This document shows positions 6,593-14,594 of a stretch of DNA of 36,793 nucleotides, piece after piece. The stretch covers positions 1 through 36,793 of the forward strand of contig NZ_JAMFTN010000003.1 in the NCBI RefSeq assembly GCF_023922585.1, read 5' to 3'. Source of the DNA: Aliidiomarina quisquiliarum. GTDB taxonomy: Bacteria > Pseudomonadota > Gammaproteobacteria > Enterobacterales > Alteromonadaceae. The notes beneath the pieces were generated by a model. The model was not told the DNA's origin. It worked only from the letters and a program-made list of their open reading frames with translations, and searched no databases. The translations under genes were made by a program, and so were the position numbers. Numbering within the stretch: position 1 is the stretch's first letter; each line of letters opens with the position of its first letter.

Positions 6593-9190
6593 TTAACTTG
6601 CTTTTCGTTGTTCTTTCCGGCGTTCATCTTCAGACAGCATGTATTCAATTGCTTCATTAAACGACATACCCGAATCAATAAGCTCTTGACGGCGGGCTTT
6701 TTCGTTTGGCTCTGTTGTAAGAATAAGCTGCATTTTTCGACTTGCAATAAGTCTTACTAAATCACCAACCCCATCATTTTTCAATACAATTTCAGAAAAA
6801 GCCTCGTCTGAATACGCATTAGGGGTAAGTTTGCGTAAAGAGCGCATTAGCTGGTAATCAGCTTTTGAGCCCGAGTACTTTTTACTTTCTTCTAGCTTCT
6901 CAATCGCTTCTGCTTTTTGCTTCAGCAAAACAAACCATGCAGAGTTTTCAATTATCGCTCGTCCCAACGGAGATTCGTAATAATCCATAACCGACTGGGT
7001 AACACAAATTCCCGCAGCATTCGCTTTACGGAATCGACGCCAACCGGCCTCTAAGAACTCTGCGAAAAATACAAACATGCCTGTTGTGTTCGATGATGAA
7101 ATCCACTCCCACGCTTCTTCAAGCACAAAAAGCGAGCGTGTTCGGGTGCCACCAAGAAACATTTTCTTTTGAATCGCCATGATAGTAGACATCAGGGTGA
7201 TAACTTGCAAATGCTTGCTGCCCTTAATGCGCTCAAGTTCACATACAACGAGTCTTGAATCATAGGATACTGCAGGACGCTCATTAGAAAATAACGATGC
7301 ATAAACACCCCGAGAGCTATATTTAGTCTCTTCACAAAATGGAGATAGCTGAGAGCCGATGATATTCATATCAGGAGACTCATGCTCAAAGCATAAAATC
7401 TGAAAGTCTGTAATTGTGGCTTCCCGGGCTTTTATTGACCAAAGCTTGTCTAAAAGCGCTAATATCTCTGCGTTTTGGTAGTTAGACACGGTGCCATTAG
7501 GGCTCGCCATTACCTTGATGATTGACGATATCATTCCAGCTTGTCCTTCCGCCCCACTCATCTCATCTACTGCGGGAAACGGATTCAAGCTGTATTTAAA
7601 GTCATCACCAAACTCTAAATACTGCGAGTCGCTATATTGCTCGGCTAACCCTTTGTATGAATAACCAACATCCATGATAAATACCTGGCCAGCATCGTTG
7701 TACTCCTCTGTTCCAAGGCCTGTATCTGGATCGCTTTGAATTTTCACTCCAGAATTCAAATATCCATTTACGATATAACCGGTTAAAAATGACTTTCCAC
7801 TTCCTGAGGCGGCTGCCACCGCCATGTTGTAATTTGTTTCTGACTTGAAAAGATCCACGTTTACCACTTGCCCTAGTCGTGAAACAAACTGCAAAATAGG
7901 ATAGTTGGTGTTCCCTTTCCAGGATGCAATGTGAGGAGTTAAAAATGGCAAGGCTTTACTTGTTGCCAACATAAACTTACGGCTATGTTTCGTGTATTCC
8001 TCATGCAACCCAAACGGGAGTGTTGCAATGAAGTTAGGGCTTGTGAAATGCGAGTCCATTGTCGCGCGAACATTTTTAACGCGCATCATACCGATGATTT
8101 TTTTACAACTGGCATCCACAGCATCGCTATGTTTCCCAAAGATAGTTAGTTGCAATGCATAGCGAGCTAGTGATGCTCCCTCTTGCTCTATCTCTCTCAT
8201 GACCTCATCGAGATCATATTTTTGGTATCTTAGCTTATCCAGATATTTTAGTACCGAACCTCGGGCTTGGTTCGTTACAAAATTCCTTTTCCCAATAACT
8301 TTTTCTTTTTCTTTTAGCTGATCAGGAACAACGATGTTGAGGGTTAGCATAAAATGCGTGTCGATAAATTCCATACCTCGGCGCCAATCACCAACTAAGT
8401 CATGCATAATTCCATAACCGACAGTGTCAGGAAGTTTGGATATTGTCATCGTCTTAATGTGTTCGCATACTTCATCGAACTGGTTATAAATGTTAATGCC
8501 TTGCGGTGTTATTTCGACACGCTTACCGTCCTCCAAGAGTCTATCTCTCAAATCACGGTCCATCGGTATCGTTTGTTTGTGCTTTGGTGTGCCGATGTAC
8601 TCCCCATCGTACATGTTTAAAAGCACATGCATACGCCGGTACCAATCTGTGTCATCAGAAATGACAGGGTGAAAAGTCCCTAACGAAGCATGGATGTTTT
8701 TTACAATCTCATTTAGTTCACGAATTTCTTTTTCAGTTGGCCAAGCACCCTTGATTGGAATCTTCACCGTAAACCAAAATTCGTAATCTCGAAAAAGAAA
8801 GCCTTTATCATTGGCTGGGTCCCGCGTTGAGTTTTCAAAAAAGTCATGCCCTGCTTTTGCAATAGCCTCAATTTTTTCTTTATCCTCACCGACTGCACGA
8901 GAGCCACGAATAGCTCTATATCCATAAAGGGTATCTTCGATATCAGGAAGAGAAACAAGGCTAGCTTGTAATGTAGAGCCTTTTGGTAACTCAAGCTGGT
9001 ATAGGTGCTGAAGAGAGTTCCTAATTTCGTCATTAATGCCATTGGTTGGTTGACACACCATCATGACACCAATAGCTGGACCGTCGAGCACAAACACCTT
9101 ATCTTCCTCTAAGTAGTCCCGAACCGGGAAAACCTCAGAGAAAGGGTTATGCTTGAGTAAGCGCTTTAATCGACGAAGATAAACACCCAT
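6593..9190 (-). CDS. traC: TraC, F-type T4SS ATPase
   Basis: An 865-residue VirB4/TraC-type ATPase. It shows the N-terminal TraC domain (VFVLDGPAIGVMMVCQPTNG), a Walker A AAASGSGKS at 459-467, and a Walker B in SLFVLEEAWEW in the C-terminal third, followed by the motor-domain segment AAGICVTQSVMDYYESP. In F-type systems TraC is a peripheral inner-membrane ATPase that powers pilus assembly. The ATG at 9190 has GAGG seven bases upstream, 11 bases after the traV stop. Length is close to F TraC (about 875 aa), and the gene looks intact. Confidence 0.96.
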   Translation of the reverse strand: MGVYLRRLKRLLKHNPFSEVFPVRDYLEEDKVFVLDGPAIGVMMVCQPTNGINDEIRNSLQHLYQLELPKGSTLQASLVSLPDIEDTLYGYRAIRGSRAVGEDKEKIEAIAKAGHDFFENSTRDPANDKGFLFRDYEFWFTVKIPIKGAWPTEKEIRELNEIVKNIHASLGTFHPVISDDTDWYRRMHVLLNMYDGEYIGTPKHKQTIPMDRDLRDRLLEDGKRVEITPQGINIYNQFDEVCEHIKTMTISKLPDTVGYGIMHDLVGDWRRGMEFIDTHFMLTLNIVVPDQLKEKEKVIGKRNFVTNQARGSVLKYLDKLRYQKYDLDEVMREIEQEGASLARYALQLTIFGKHSDAVDASCKKIIGMMRVKNVRATMDSHFTSPNFIATLPFGLHEEYTKHSRKFMLATSKALPFLTPHIASWKGNTNYPILQFVSRLGQVVNVDLFKSETNYNMAVAAASGSGKSFLTGYIVNGYLNSGVKIQSDPDTGLGTEEYNDAGQVFIMDVGYSYKGLAEQYSDSQYLEFGDDFKYSLNPFPAVDEMSGAEGQAGMISSIIKVMASPNGTVSNYQNAEILALLDKLWSIKAREATITDFQILCFEHESPDMNIIGSQLSPFCEETKYSSRGVYASLFSNERPAVSYDSRLVVCELERIKGSKHLQVITLMSTIMAIQKKMFLGGTRTRSLFVLEEAWEWISSSNTTGMFVFFAEFLEAGWRRFRKANAAGICVTQSVMDYYESPLGRAIIENSAWFVLLKQKAEAIEKLEESKKYSGSKADYQLMRSLRKLTPNAYSDEAFSEIVLKNDGVGDLVRLIASRKMQLILTTEPNEKARRQELIDSGMSFNEAIEYMLSEDERRKEQRKAS

Positions 9191-9201
9191 GGATTAGCCT
9201 C

Positions 9202-9948
9202 TTAATTGTTTCGGTTACGAAGTGGGTTTTCTACACCAAGAGGATTAACACCCTGGCTTCTCTGTTGTTGGCGTCGGAGCTCTTCTTGTGACTGTTGACG
9301 CATTTGAAAAGGAACAACACGCGTTGGGCGTTTGTTCGCAGCTGATCCAACATTGAATTTTCGCTCGGTCACTTCGACATAAACATATCCTGGCATATTC
9401 AAGTTGCCTGCGCTGTCGGGCCATGCGGCAACCAAGACACGCATGATTTCAGGCGCTTGAAATACTGCTAGAGGCTCTGGAGCTAAAGGCTCATCATGGT
9501 TTGGCCAACCTTGGAACTCATCTGAACCCTGACGCTCAAAACGTTGCTGAGGAACTGCTTCTGCCCGTTGATAGTTCCCCGGTGATTGCTGAGAAATATC
9601 TCGGGGACGATAAATAGTTTCAGCTGTATCGCCGTGCTCTTGAGGCTGCAAGCTTGATGTCTGTGTTGGTTGTGGTTGTTGGCGATCATTACGACCATTG
9701 CTTCGGCGAGGGTTATTGCTTGTATTCGCACCCGTCGGACGTAAGTGAGCATATTCTGGATCGTTAGAAAGCTCAGATAAATCAGTTCTGCTATGCGTTA
9801 GCTCGTAAACAACGCGAGGGCCAGCGCAAACACCATCACTGTTCGTCGTTCCGTTTGGGCAAGCAAATTCGCTCTTTCCAATATTAGCGGAGCATCCCGT
9901 TAAAATAGCTAACGCAATAGGGCCTAATGCTAGTGACTTGTAATTCAT
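9202..9948 (-). CDS. traV: TraV, outer-membrane lipoprotein of the transfer core complex
   Basis: The start at 9948 (GAGG eight bases upstream) gives a clean lipoprotein signal, MNYKSLALGPIALAILTGC, with Cys19 as the lipid site; a start upstream would bury it. Next comes the TraV Cys pair (FACPNGTTNSDGVC). The middle is a low-complexity region rich in Gln, Asn, Pro and Arg, and a C-terminal beta segment contains GYVYVEVTERKFNV. TraV anchors the TraB/TraK core in the outer membrane. The protein is 248 aa, longer than F TraV (about 171 aa), mainly because of the linker. It overlaps the upstream gene by 4 bases. Confidence 0.9.
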   Translation of the reverse strand: MNYKSLALGPIALAILTGCSANIGKSEFACPNGTTNSDGVCAGPRVVYELTHSRTDLSELSNDPEYAHLRPTGANTSNNPRRSNGRNDRQQPQPTQTSSLQPQEHGDTAETIYRPRDISQQSPGNYQRAEAVPQQRFERQGSDEFQGWPNHDEPLAPEPLAVFQAPEIMRVLVAAWPDSAGNLNMPGYVYVEVTERKFNVGSAANKRPTRVVPFQMRQQSQEELRRQQQRSQGVNPLGVENPLRNRNN

Positions 9949-10736
9949 GGGGTTTGCCTCGTGTCTTTTGTGAACCAACTGTGAAGATCAACTGGCTTAC
10001 CAGCTGATACTCGTCCATCGGCGCGAATTAAATGAGGGATGCCCTCAATGCGAAAAGCACTATTGAGCATAAGTGACATAGGCACTTTTTCACGTTTGCA
10101 GCCAGGTTTCATTGCACTGAAAGATTCAGATGTGTTGTAAGCTAAATCTTCGATTGCCTGGGCTTTGTTTGAAGCACAATACAGGGACATCGACCGGGCC
10201 ATAGCATCATCACCACCAACTGCCGGCATTAACACAACATGAATGTTGTATTTTTCTGGGGATTCTAAAACTTCAGCGACGATATCTCTTGAAAACTGAG
10301 TCGTAGGGTCTACAAAAATAGCCCCCTGGTAAGTTGATGCGCTTCCTATTTGAAAGCTTGCGACATCTTCATCTAGATCAACTGGGTAGTGACTAAGCGG
10401 TATTCTCATTGCACGAAATGCAGCCTCTAAGTCATTTACGTTTTGCCCCTGCCAGCGATCTTGAAAAATACCCCCGCGAAACAAAAAGCGCCCATCTTCA
10501 CTGATCAGGAAACTCTCATTTTGTGCTTCGACAAAAACAAGGTTACCGACGTAAATTCTCTGTACGCCAATAATGCCACCGGCCTTCTCTTCGATAGCAA
10601 TATTATTCCACTCTTGTGAACTCTGATTTTCAGGCAATGAAATATCAGCCGTGAAACGTTGTTCTTCAGCAACACCAATCGAGCTTCCAAGAAACAGTGA
10701 CGTCGCTATTAACGTTGTGATCATGTTAAAGCGCAT
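9945..10736 (-). CDS. DsbC-like periplasmic protein lacking the CXXC active site
   Basis: 263 residues with a signal peptide (MRFNMITTLIATSLFLGSSI) and the same domain plan as the neighbouring DsbC-like protein: an N-terminal dimerisation-like part (FLISEDGRFLFRGGIF), then a thioredoxin-like fold. Where the neighbour has DPTCPFCR, this one has DPTTQFSR (catalytic pair replaced by Thr146 and Ser149). The cis-proline loop (EGIPHLI) and the second cysteine pair (SLYCASN, KPGCKR) are kept. It cannot be a redox enzyme by the usual mechanism; it may act as chaperone or partner to the intact paralogue. It overlaps that gene by 11 bases. Confidence 0.85.
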   Translation of the reverse strand: MRFNMITTLIATSLFLGSSIGVAEEQRFTADISLPENQSSQEWNNIAIEEKAGGIIGVQRIYVGNLVFVEAQNESFLISEDGRFLFRGGIFQDRWQGQNVNDLEAAFRAMRIPLSHYPVDLDEDVASFQIGSASTYQGAIFVDPTTQFSRDIVAEVLESPEKYNIHVVLMPAVGGDDAMARSMSLYCASNKAQAIEDLAYNTSESFSAMKPGCKREKVPMSLMLNSAFRIEGIPHLIRADGRVSAGKPVDLHSWFTKDTRQTP

Positions 10737-11451
10737 CGAGCCGCCCTCTCAGCTGGTTTGCCGGAAGTGCACCGCCGTCAATTGCAGTTGCAGTGTTTAA
10801 CGTGTAAATAGCCGGAGTTCCGCGAACACCTAGTTGCTCTCCTAATGCATAATGGCTTGCTACCGGTGATTCTTCAGTGCAAACCTTTGGCGGAATAGGT
10901 GTATTTACGATTGAATTATCCAATGTCGATTTCGGATTGTCTGCGCAAAAAATGCTATCTAGTTGTCGAGCCGACGCCGTATTAATGCCCCCACGAGGAA
11001 ATGCCGCGTAATGAATCGTAATTCCTTGGTTTAAATATGAATCAATGTTTTCATGCATTCGTCTACAAAATGGGCAGGTGGGATCGTAAAATACGATGAC
11101 TTCATATTCCTCAGAAGGCGATCGGTATGTGATGAATGTGTCTTCTAACTCTTTAATAGCCTGGCCTCTAACTGCCCCCATTCGCTCATTGGTTAAACTG
11201 CGAAAGCCATTAGAAAACTCATGTATGCCGCCAGAAATAATATGTTTGCCATCTTCTGATGCGTAAAATATACCTTGCGGTGTTACAAGCTGGACAAAAT
11301 TGGCAATGGGTGCCTCTTCAATCGCAATGACTTCTAACTTAGTAAGCTGAGTTAATCGTTCAGCCAATGCTTGTTTATTCGTTTGAGCTGTAGCATTGAA
11401 TGTTGTCAGTAACGCAAAACTCAAGGCTGATGATGTAATGAGGTTCTTCAT
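10726..11451 (-). CDS. dsbC: DsbC-like disulfide isomerase of the conjugation cluster
   Basis: 241 residues: signal peptide (cleavage probably near TFNATAQ), a small N-terminal domain resembling the DsbC dimerisation domain (GIFYASEDGKHIISGGI), then a thioredoxin fold with active site CPFC at 126-129 (FYDPTCPFCRRMHENI) and cis-proline loop RGTPAIY. A second cysteine pair (SIFCADN, PKVCTEE) is probably structural. Such periplasmic thiol-disulfide isomerases (TrbB/DsbC type) help fold Cys-rich transfer proteins such as TraN, TraU and TraH. It is the first gene of the nine-gene minus-strand operon, with AAGG ahead of its ATG and a tra operator 62 bp upstream. Confidence 0.92.
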   Translation of the reverse strand: MKNLITSSALSFALLTTFNATAQTNKQALAERLTQLTKLEVIAIEEAPIANFVQLVTPQGIFYASEDGKHIISGGIHEFSNGFRSLTNERMGAVRGQAIKELEDTFITYRSPSEEYEVIVFYDPTCPFCRRMHENIDSYLNQGITIHYAAFPRGGINTASARQLDSIFCADNPKSTLDNSIVNTPIPPKVCTEESPVASHYALGEQLGVRGTPAIYTLNTATAIDGGALPANQLRGRLDAL

Positions 11452-11481
11452 AGTGTTCGCCTTCTATTCGAATTTGAACGT

Positions 11482-11542
11482 TATTATGAAGGCGTGTGAG
11501 GTTTATTTTTTTCATTTAGGTGAGAAAAACGGTATCTAAATG
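11482..11542 (-). promoter_or_regulatory. tra operator and -10 upstream of dsbC-traV-traC
   Basis: Operator copy 11513-11542: halves CATTTAGGTGA and GTATCTAAATG, 8 bp apart, nearly the same as the copy before traL. Reading leftwards, a CATAAT -10 begins 25 bp past it (about 11488-11483), with an A-rich stretch and no -35 consensus in between. The edge is 62 bp from the dsbC ATG. Confidence 0.75.
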
Positions 11543-11667
11543 GAGCGAATGTGGTTTATAGGTGTTTTTATCCACACTGTCCACAGGGTCTATAATATTA
11601 CTATGATCTCTATTAGATCTATAAAGATCTATAGAGACGTGCAAAGCCTTTATTGGCAAAGCCTCCA

Positions 11668-11780
11668 GCTTGCAAAGTGGGTATTCTGGCTTGCAAAGTG
11701 GGTAATGACACTAACAAAACTGGGGAATTTGGCTTGCAAAGTGGGGTATTCTGGCTTGCAAAGTGGGTATTCTGGCTTGC
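11668..11780 (+). repeat. direct iterons
   Basis: Copies of GCTTGCAAAGTGGGTATTCT plus G begin at 11668, 11689, 11732 and 11754, with a truncated fifth at 11775. The second copy diverges after GTGGGTA, and the third carries one extra G. The first two and the last two abut; a 22-bp gap with related GTGGGG-like sequence separates the pairs. These are the expected binding sites for the Rep protein at 12265. Confidence 0.93.
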
Positions 11781-12071
11781 ATCAAAAAGCTTAAAACACA
11801 GCTTTTCCACATTAATAACAGTCGCTTACATACACATAGTCAAAAAGTGTCGTTTTTAGCCACTAATGAAGTGGGTATTCTCGCTTGCAAAACTATATTT
11901 CATTTTTTAAGTTTCATAACTTGTTGTTTTAAATGCAATTTTAACTTGTTGTAAGTAGCTTGGTTTTTTACGCAAGTGGAAACGATTTATTAAAACTGGA
12001 AAACACATAAATTTTTTTCCAGTTTTGGAATATATACCATAAATTTCAATGAGTTGCGTTGAGCCTGTTTT

Positions 12072-12100
12072 TATACTCTGCAAGCCAGAATACCCACTTT
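12072..12100 (+). promoter_or_regulatory. putative rep promoter overlapped by an inverted iteron
   Basis: A TATACT -10-like hexamer (12072-12077) is followed at 12080-12100 by an iteron in opposite orientation (GCAAGCCAGAATACCCACTT plus T). A transcript would begin inside it, so Rep binding here should repress its own gene. No convincing -35 is visible. Confidence 0.5.
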
Positions 12101-12264
12101 AAATTTTAGAATCTATTTAGTGGTTAATATTCCTTCGTTAGTTGTTGTTTATTATTGTTTTTTTTTGGTTTGTGCGTGCGCATTAACCGTGTTAAGTTTT
12201 GAAAAGTAAAAGTGGGATTTTCTACTTTAGCCTTTCCACTCCTGTTGCCTCTGGAGAAAGTGTT

Positions 12265-13290
12265 TTGAGCTCGCGAAAGATAAGTAATGCAGTGATTAAA
12301 TCTAAAGAATTTAAGAAAGGTCATCAGGCCTTACGGTTAACTTCTTTTTTACCGGGTCAGCAAAGTCAGTTGTTTTTGATGTTTCTGGAAGCTGTCCATC
12401 GCTCTGACTTTACCGAGTTTAAGCATGTATTCAGTGGGGCCCAGGTTGGGGAGCTTTTTGGCATTGAGCGGCGTTATGTCGGCTCTAGACTCAAGGATGT
12501 AGTAGAGAGCTTGAGTGAGGTTAAAGTAGATATAGCTCCTTTCGTAAATAAGACTGAGAGTGATTATATGTTTCGCTCTTTATTCGATAAGGCAGATTAT
12601 GTGGATGGTGATTTTATTTTTGAGGTCCACAGCGATGTCATACCTATCGTTACCGATGCATTAAAGTCATTCGCACTTGTGGATAGAGAGGTGTTTTTAC
12701 TGCAGCGCTCTGATTATGGGGTTAATTTATATCAGTATCTTTCTCGCTTTAAGAATTCGGACAAACCATGGTTTAGTCGGCCTGTCGAAGAACTCATGTT
12801 CGTTTTTGGTGTTAAAGATTCAAAAGGTAAGGTGCGTGATCGAAAAGGAAGTTACGCGATACCCAGTAAATTCGTTCGCTACGTGCTTTGTAGAGCAATA
12901 GAGGACTTGGATAAGTCTGATGCTATTAAAAAAATTAAATTCAAAGAGCATAAATGCAAATACACAGAAAAGACTATGCTGGGTATAGAGCTCGTTCGTC
13001 GTGGTGATAAGCCGAAAGGACGTATCGAAAGTGTGATTTTTCATTACGAGTGGGTTTTAGATGAGCAGAAGCCTCGCCTTGAAAGCCCAGAAGATGTAAT
13101 TAGCCGATTAAAGAAAAAAGGGTTAGCGCTAAAATCTAAAGGCAAAAAACTTGGCTTAGAGGATTTAAAGGAAATGCGTCAGGCCTATAGCGACATCAAT
13201 GACAAAGAAAAAATGGAGTTGTTGGACAGGCGAATAGAAGAGCTATCCAAGGAAGATTCTGAGCTTGAAGAGCTGCGCAGCTTGCTCTAG
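12265..13290 (+). CDS. rep: replication initiation protein, Rep_3 family
   Basis: A 341-residue initiator with two winged-helix-like halves. The N-terminal part runs ALRLTSFLPGQQSQLFLMFL; the second half includes EVFLLQRSDYGVNLYQYLSR and LCRAIEDLDKSDAIKKI. The last 80 residues are highly charged. Rep_3/RepB-type proteins bind iterons as monomers to open the origin and as dimers to repress their promoter, matching the direct and inverted iterons upstream. I chose TTG at 12265 because GGAG lies eight bases before it; the frame also has an upstream TTG at 12199 without a ribosome site and a GTG at 12292. Confidence 0.9.
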   Translation: MSSRKISNAVIKSKEFKKGHQALRLTSFLPGQQSQLFLMFLEAVHRSDFTEFKHVFSGAQVGELFGIERRYVGSRLKDVVESLSEVKVDIAPFVNKTESDYMFRSLFDKADYVDGDFIFEVHSDVIPIVTDALKSFALVDREVFLLQRSDYGVNLYQYLSRFKNSDKPWFSRPVEELMFVFGVKDSKGKVRDRKGSYAIPSKFVRYVLCRAIEDLDKSDAIKKIKFKEHKCKYTEKTMLGIELVRRGDKPKGRIESVIFHYEWVLDEQKPRLESPEDVISRLKKKGLALKSKGKKLGLEDLKEMRQAYSDINDKEKMELLDRRIEELSKEDSELEELRSLL

Positions 13291-13356
13291 TTGCGTAGCA
13301 GTCCCCTGCACCCTTAACTTTCAGTTTTTACCCACCAAAATAACCATCCAAAAAAG

Positions 13357-13384
13357 TTGTGGCGTTTTCGTTCCGTGTTTTAAT
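13357..13384 (+). promoter_or_regulatory. candidate sigma-70 promoter for ssb
   Basis: TTGTGG (13357-13362) and TTTAAT (13379-13384) are 16 bases apart, placing a start site about 30 bases before the ssb ATG. Plausible, but only moderate matches to consensus. Confidence 0.4.
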
Positions 13385-13421
13385 TAAGTTGTCTCTAACA
13401 AAACTAACTAAGGAATGAGCT

Positions 13422-13988
13422 ATGTCTAACTCTATGCAGAAAATCTTAATCATCGGTAACTTAGGTGCTGATCCCGAAGTGCGTTATACACAAAGCAGCC
13501 AACCTGTTGCCAACTTCAGTGTAGCGACCACTGAAACGTGGAAGGATAAGCAGACAGGTGAAAAGAAAGAAGAAACCGAATGGCATCGCATTGTCTGCTA
13601 TCGCCGTTTGGCAGAAATCTCCGGTGAGTATTTGAAGAAAGGCGCAAAGGTTTACATCGAAGGGCGACTAAAAACCCGTAAGTGGCAAGATAAGAATGGT
13701 CAAGATAAGTACACGACCGAGATAGTTGCAAATGAGCTAAAAATGCTTGATGGTGCGAGAAATGGCGCAGGTCAATCAGCAAGTCAACATCAAGGGCAGC
13801 AAGGTGGCTATAACAACCAGCCACAAGCTCAACAGCAGCCTCAAGGAGGGTATGGTCAACCTCAAGCTCAGCAAGGTTGGTTTGGTCAGCCGCAGGCTCA
13901 ACAGCCTCAGAATGGCTACGGTCAAGCACAGCCGCAACATGGCGGTTATGGGCAGCCGCCACAGCAGCAAGGCGGGTACGGTCAGTAA
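13422..13988 (+). CDS. ssb: single-stranded DNA-binding protein without the usual acidic tip
   Basis: 188 residues. Residues 1-110 form a standard OB-fold SSB ([68 protein letters not shown]). The rest is a repetitive linker of Gln, Pro, Gly and Tyr ([10 protein letters not shown]-type units). The protein ends QQGGYGQ; the DDDIPF-like tail that recruits partner proteins in bacterial SSBs is missing, and no frameshift nearby restores it. AAGGA precedes the ATG. It probably coats plasmid single strands during replication or transfer. A hairpin terminator follows. Confidence 0.95.
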   Translation: MSNSMQKILIIGNLGADPEVRYTQSSQPVANFSVATTETWKDKQTGEKKEETEWHRIVCYRRLAEISGEYLKKGAKVYIEGRLKTRKWQDKNGQDKYTTEIVANELKMLDGARNGAGQSASQHQGQQGGYNNQPQAQQQPQGGYGQPQAQQGWFGQPQAQQPQNGYGQAQPQHGGYGQPPQQQGGYGQ

Positions 13989-13996
13989 TACACGAT

Positions 13997-14024
13997 AAAG
14001 CCGCTATAAGCGGCTTTGCTCTTT
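13997..14024 (+). terminator. terminator after ssb
   Basis: AAAGCCGC / GCGGCTTT arms with a TATAA loop, followed by a pyrimidine-rich tail (GCTCTTTCTCTT). The tail is not a pure T-run, so some read-through into the next gene is likely. Confidence 0.7.
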
Positions 14025-14044
14025 CTCTTGGCAAAGGGATCTTC

Positions 14045-14302
14045 ATGATGACTTTAAGAGTTAATGAACATTTCGAAAACGAAGCGGTTACGTTTGTTGT
14101 TCGGATTACAGAGGATGAAGCCGAGCGTCGGCTGAAAGTTTTAGAGGTAAAGGCTATTCGTCGATTGCGCTCTAGCATGCACAGCCCAGCAGAAAACGTA
14201 AAAGGATTAAATTTTCAGTCGTATTTAAGTGATGAAGAAAAAGAAGAGCGCTTAAAGCTCAAGCTTGGTCTTCATTTGGTTCGTTCCGGACTTACACAGT
14301 GA
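14045..14302 (+). CDS. small hypothetical protein (85 aa)
   Basis: I take ATG 14045 (a second ATG follows at once) because AAAGGGA precedes it; the longer frame runs back through ssb and its terminator. The product, MMTLRVNEHFENEAVTFVVR..., is charged, probably cytoplasmic, with a predicted helix TEDEAERRLKVLEVKAIRRLRS. No family recognised. It ends 7 bases before the csrA-like gene and looks like the first gene of a three-gene operon (14045, csrA-like, XRE). Confidence 0.65.
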   Translation: MMTLRVNEHFENEAVTFVVRITEDEAERRLKVLEVKAIRRLRSSMHSPAENVKGLNFQSYLSDEEKEERLKLKLGLHLVRSGLTQ

Positions 14303-14309
14303 GGTTGCT

Positions 14310-14594
14310 ATGCTGGTCTTATCAAGAAAGTTAGATGAGTCTTTAGTGGTGAATAATACGCTGAATGTGAAACTTTCAGCCGTAAAATATAATCAAGCTC
14401 ACTTCAGTTGGGGTGATACCTCCGCCATACTCAGCCCTGGGGATTCGGTAGAGGTAATGCCTGATGTTGTTTTTCATCTCCTGCGTGCTGGCCGTTACCA
14501 AGCTCGTGTGAGTATCGATGCGCCACGACATATCCCCGTGCACCGGAAGGAAATTCATGAGCGTATTTTAAGTGGGGTGCGTCATGAAGCCTGA
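14310..14594 (+). CDS. csrA: CsrA/RsmA-like RNA-binding regulator with an internal insertion
   Basis: The start at 14310 (GAGG upstream) gives 94 residues beginning MLVLSRKLDESLVV, aligning with MLILTRRVGETLMI of CsrA, and ending with ARVSIDAPRHIPVHRKEIHERI, aligning with [22 protein letters not shown]. The RNA-contacting N-terminal strand (L4, R6) and the C-terminal VHR (R79) are kept. Between them, about residues 28-61, lies an insertion of some 33 residues (SWGDTSAILSPGDSVEVM, VVFHLLRAG) absent from chromosomal CsrA (61 aa). CsrA-family dimers bind GGA motifs in mRNA leaders. Insertion-bearing relatives such as Pseudomonas RsmN/RsmF exist, but I cannot say this is one. Overlaps the XRE gene. 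Confidence 0.85.
   Translation: MLVLSRKLDESLVVNNTLNVKLSAVKYNQAHFSWGDTSAILSPGDSVEVMPDVVFHLLRAGRYQARVSIDAPRHIPVHRKEIHERILSGVRHEA

Larger units (their letters stand above)
11560..12110 (+). other. iteron-type replication origin (oriV)
   Basis: This gene-free stretch carries, in order: a consensus DnaA box TTATCCACA (11568-11576); three GATC sites at 11605, 11616 and 11626, about one helical turn apart; a cluster of 21-bp iterons (11668-11780); a more distant partial iteron (11869-11893); AT-rich DNA (about 11885-12060) with an inverted repeat AAAACTGGAAA / TTTCCAGTTTT (11992-12026); and one inverted iteron (12080-12100). It lies directly upstream of a Rep_3-type initiator gene. Together this is the classical layout of an iteron-regulated theta origin. 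Exact limits are inferred. Confidence 0.88.

Noticed and set aside
12199-12264. Upstream TTG start for rep
   Set aside because: No ribosome site precedes it, whereas TTG 12265 has GGAG at good distance. Kept as an alternative.
13877-14044. Longer version of the 85-aa gene starting inside ssb
   Set aside because: The extension is out of frame with ssb, repeats its low-complexity sequence and crosses the ssb terminator; ATG 14045 has a ribosome site.
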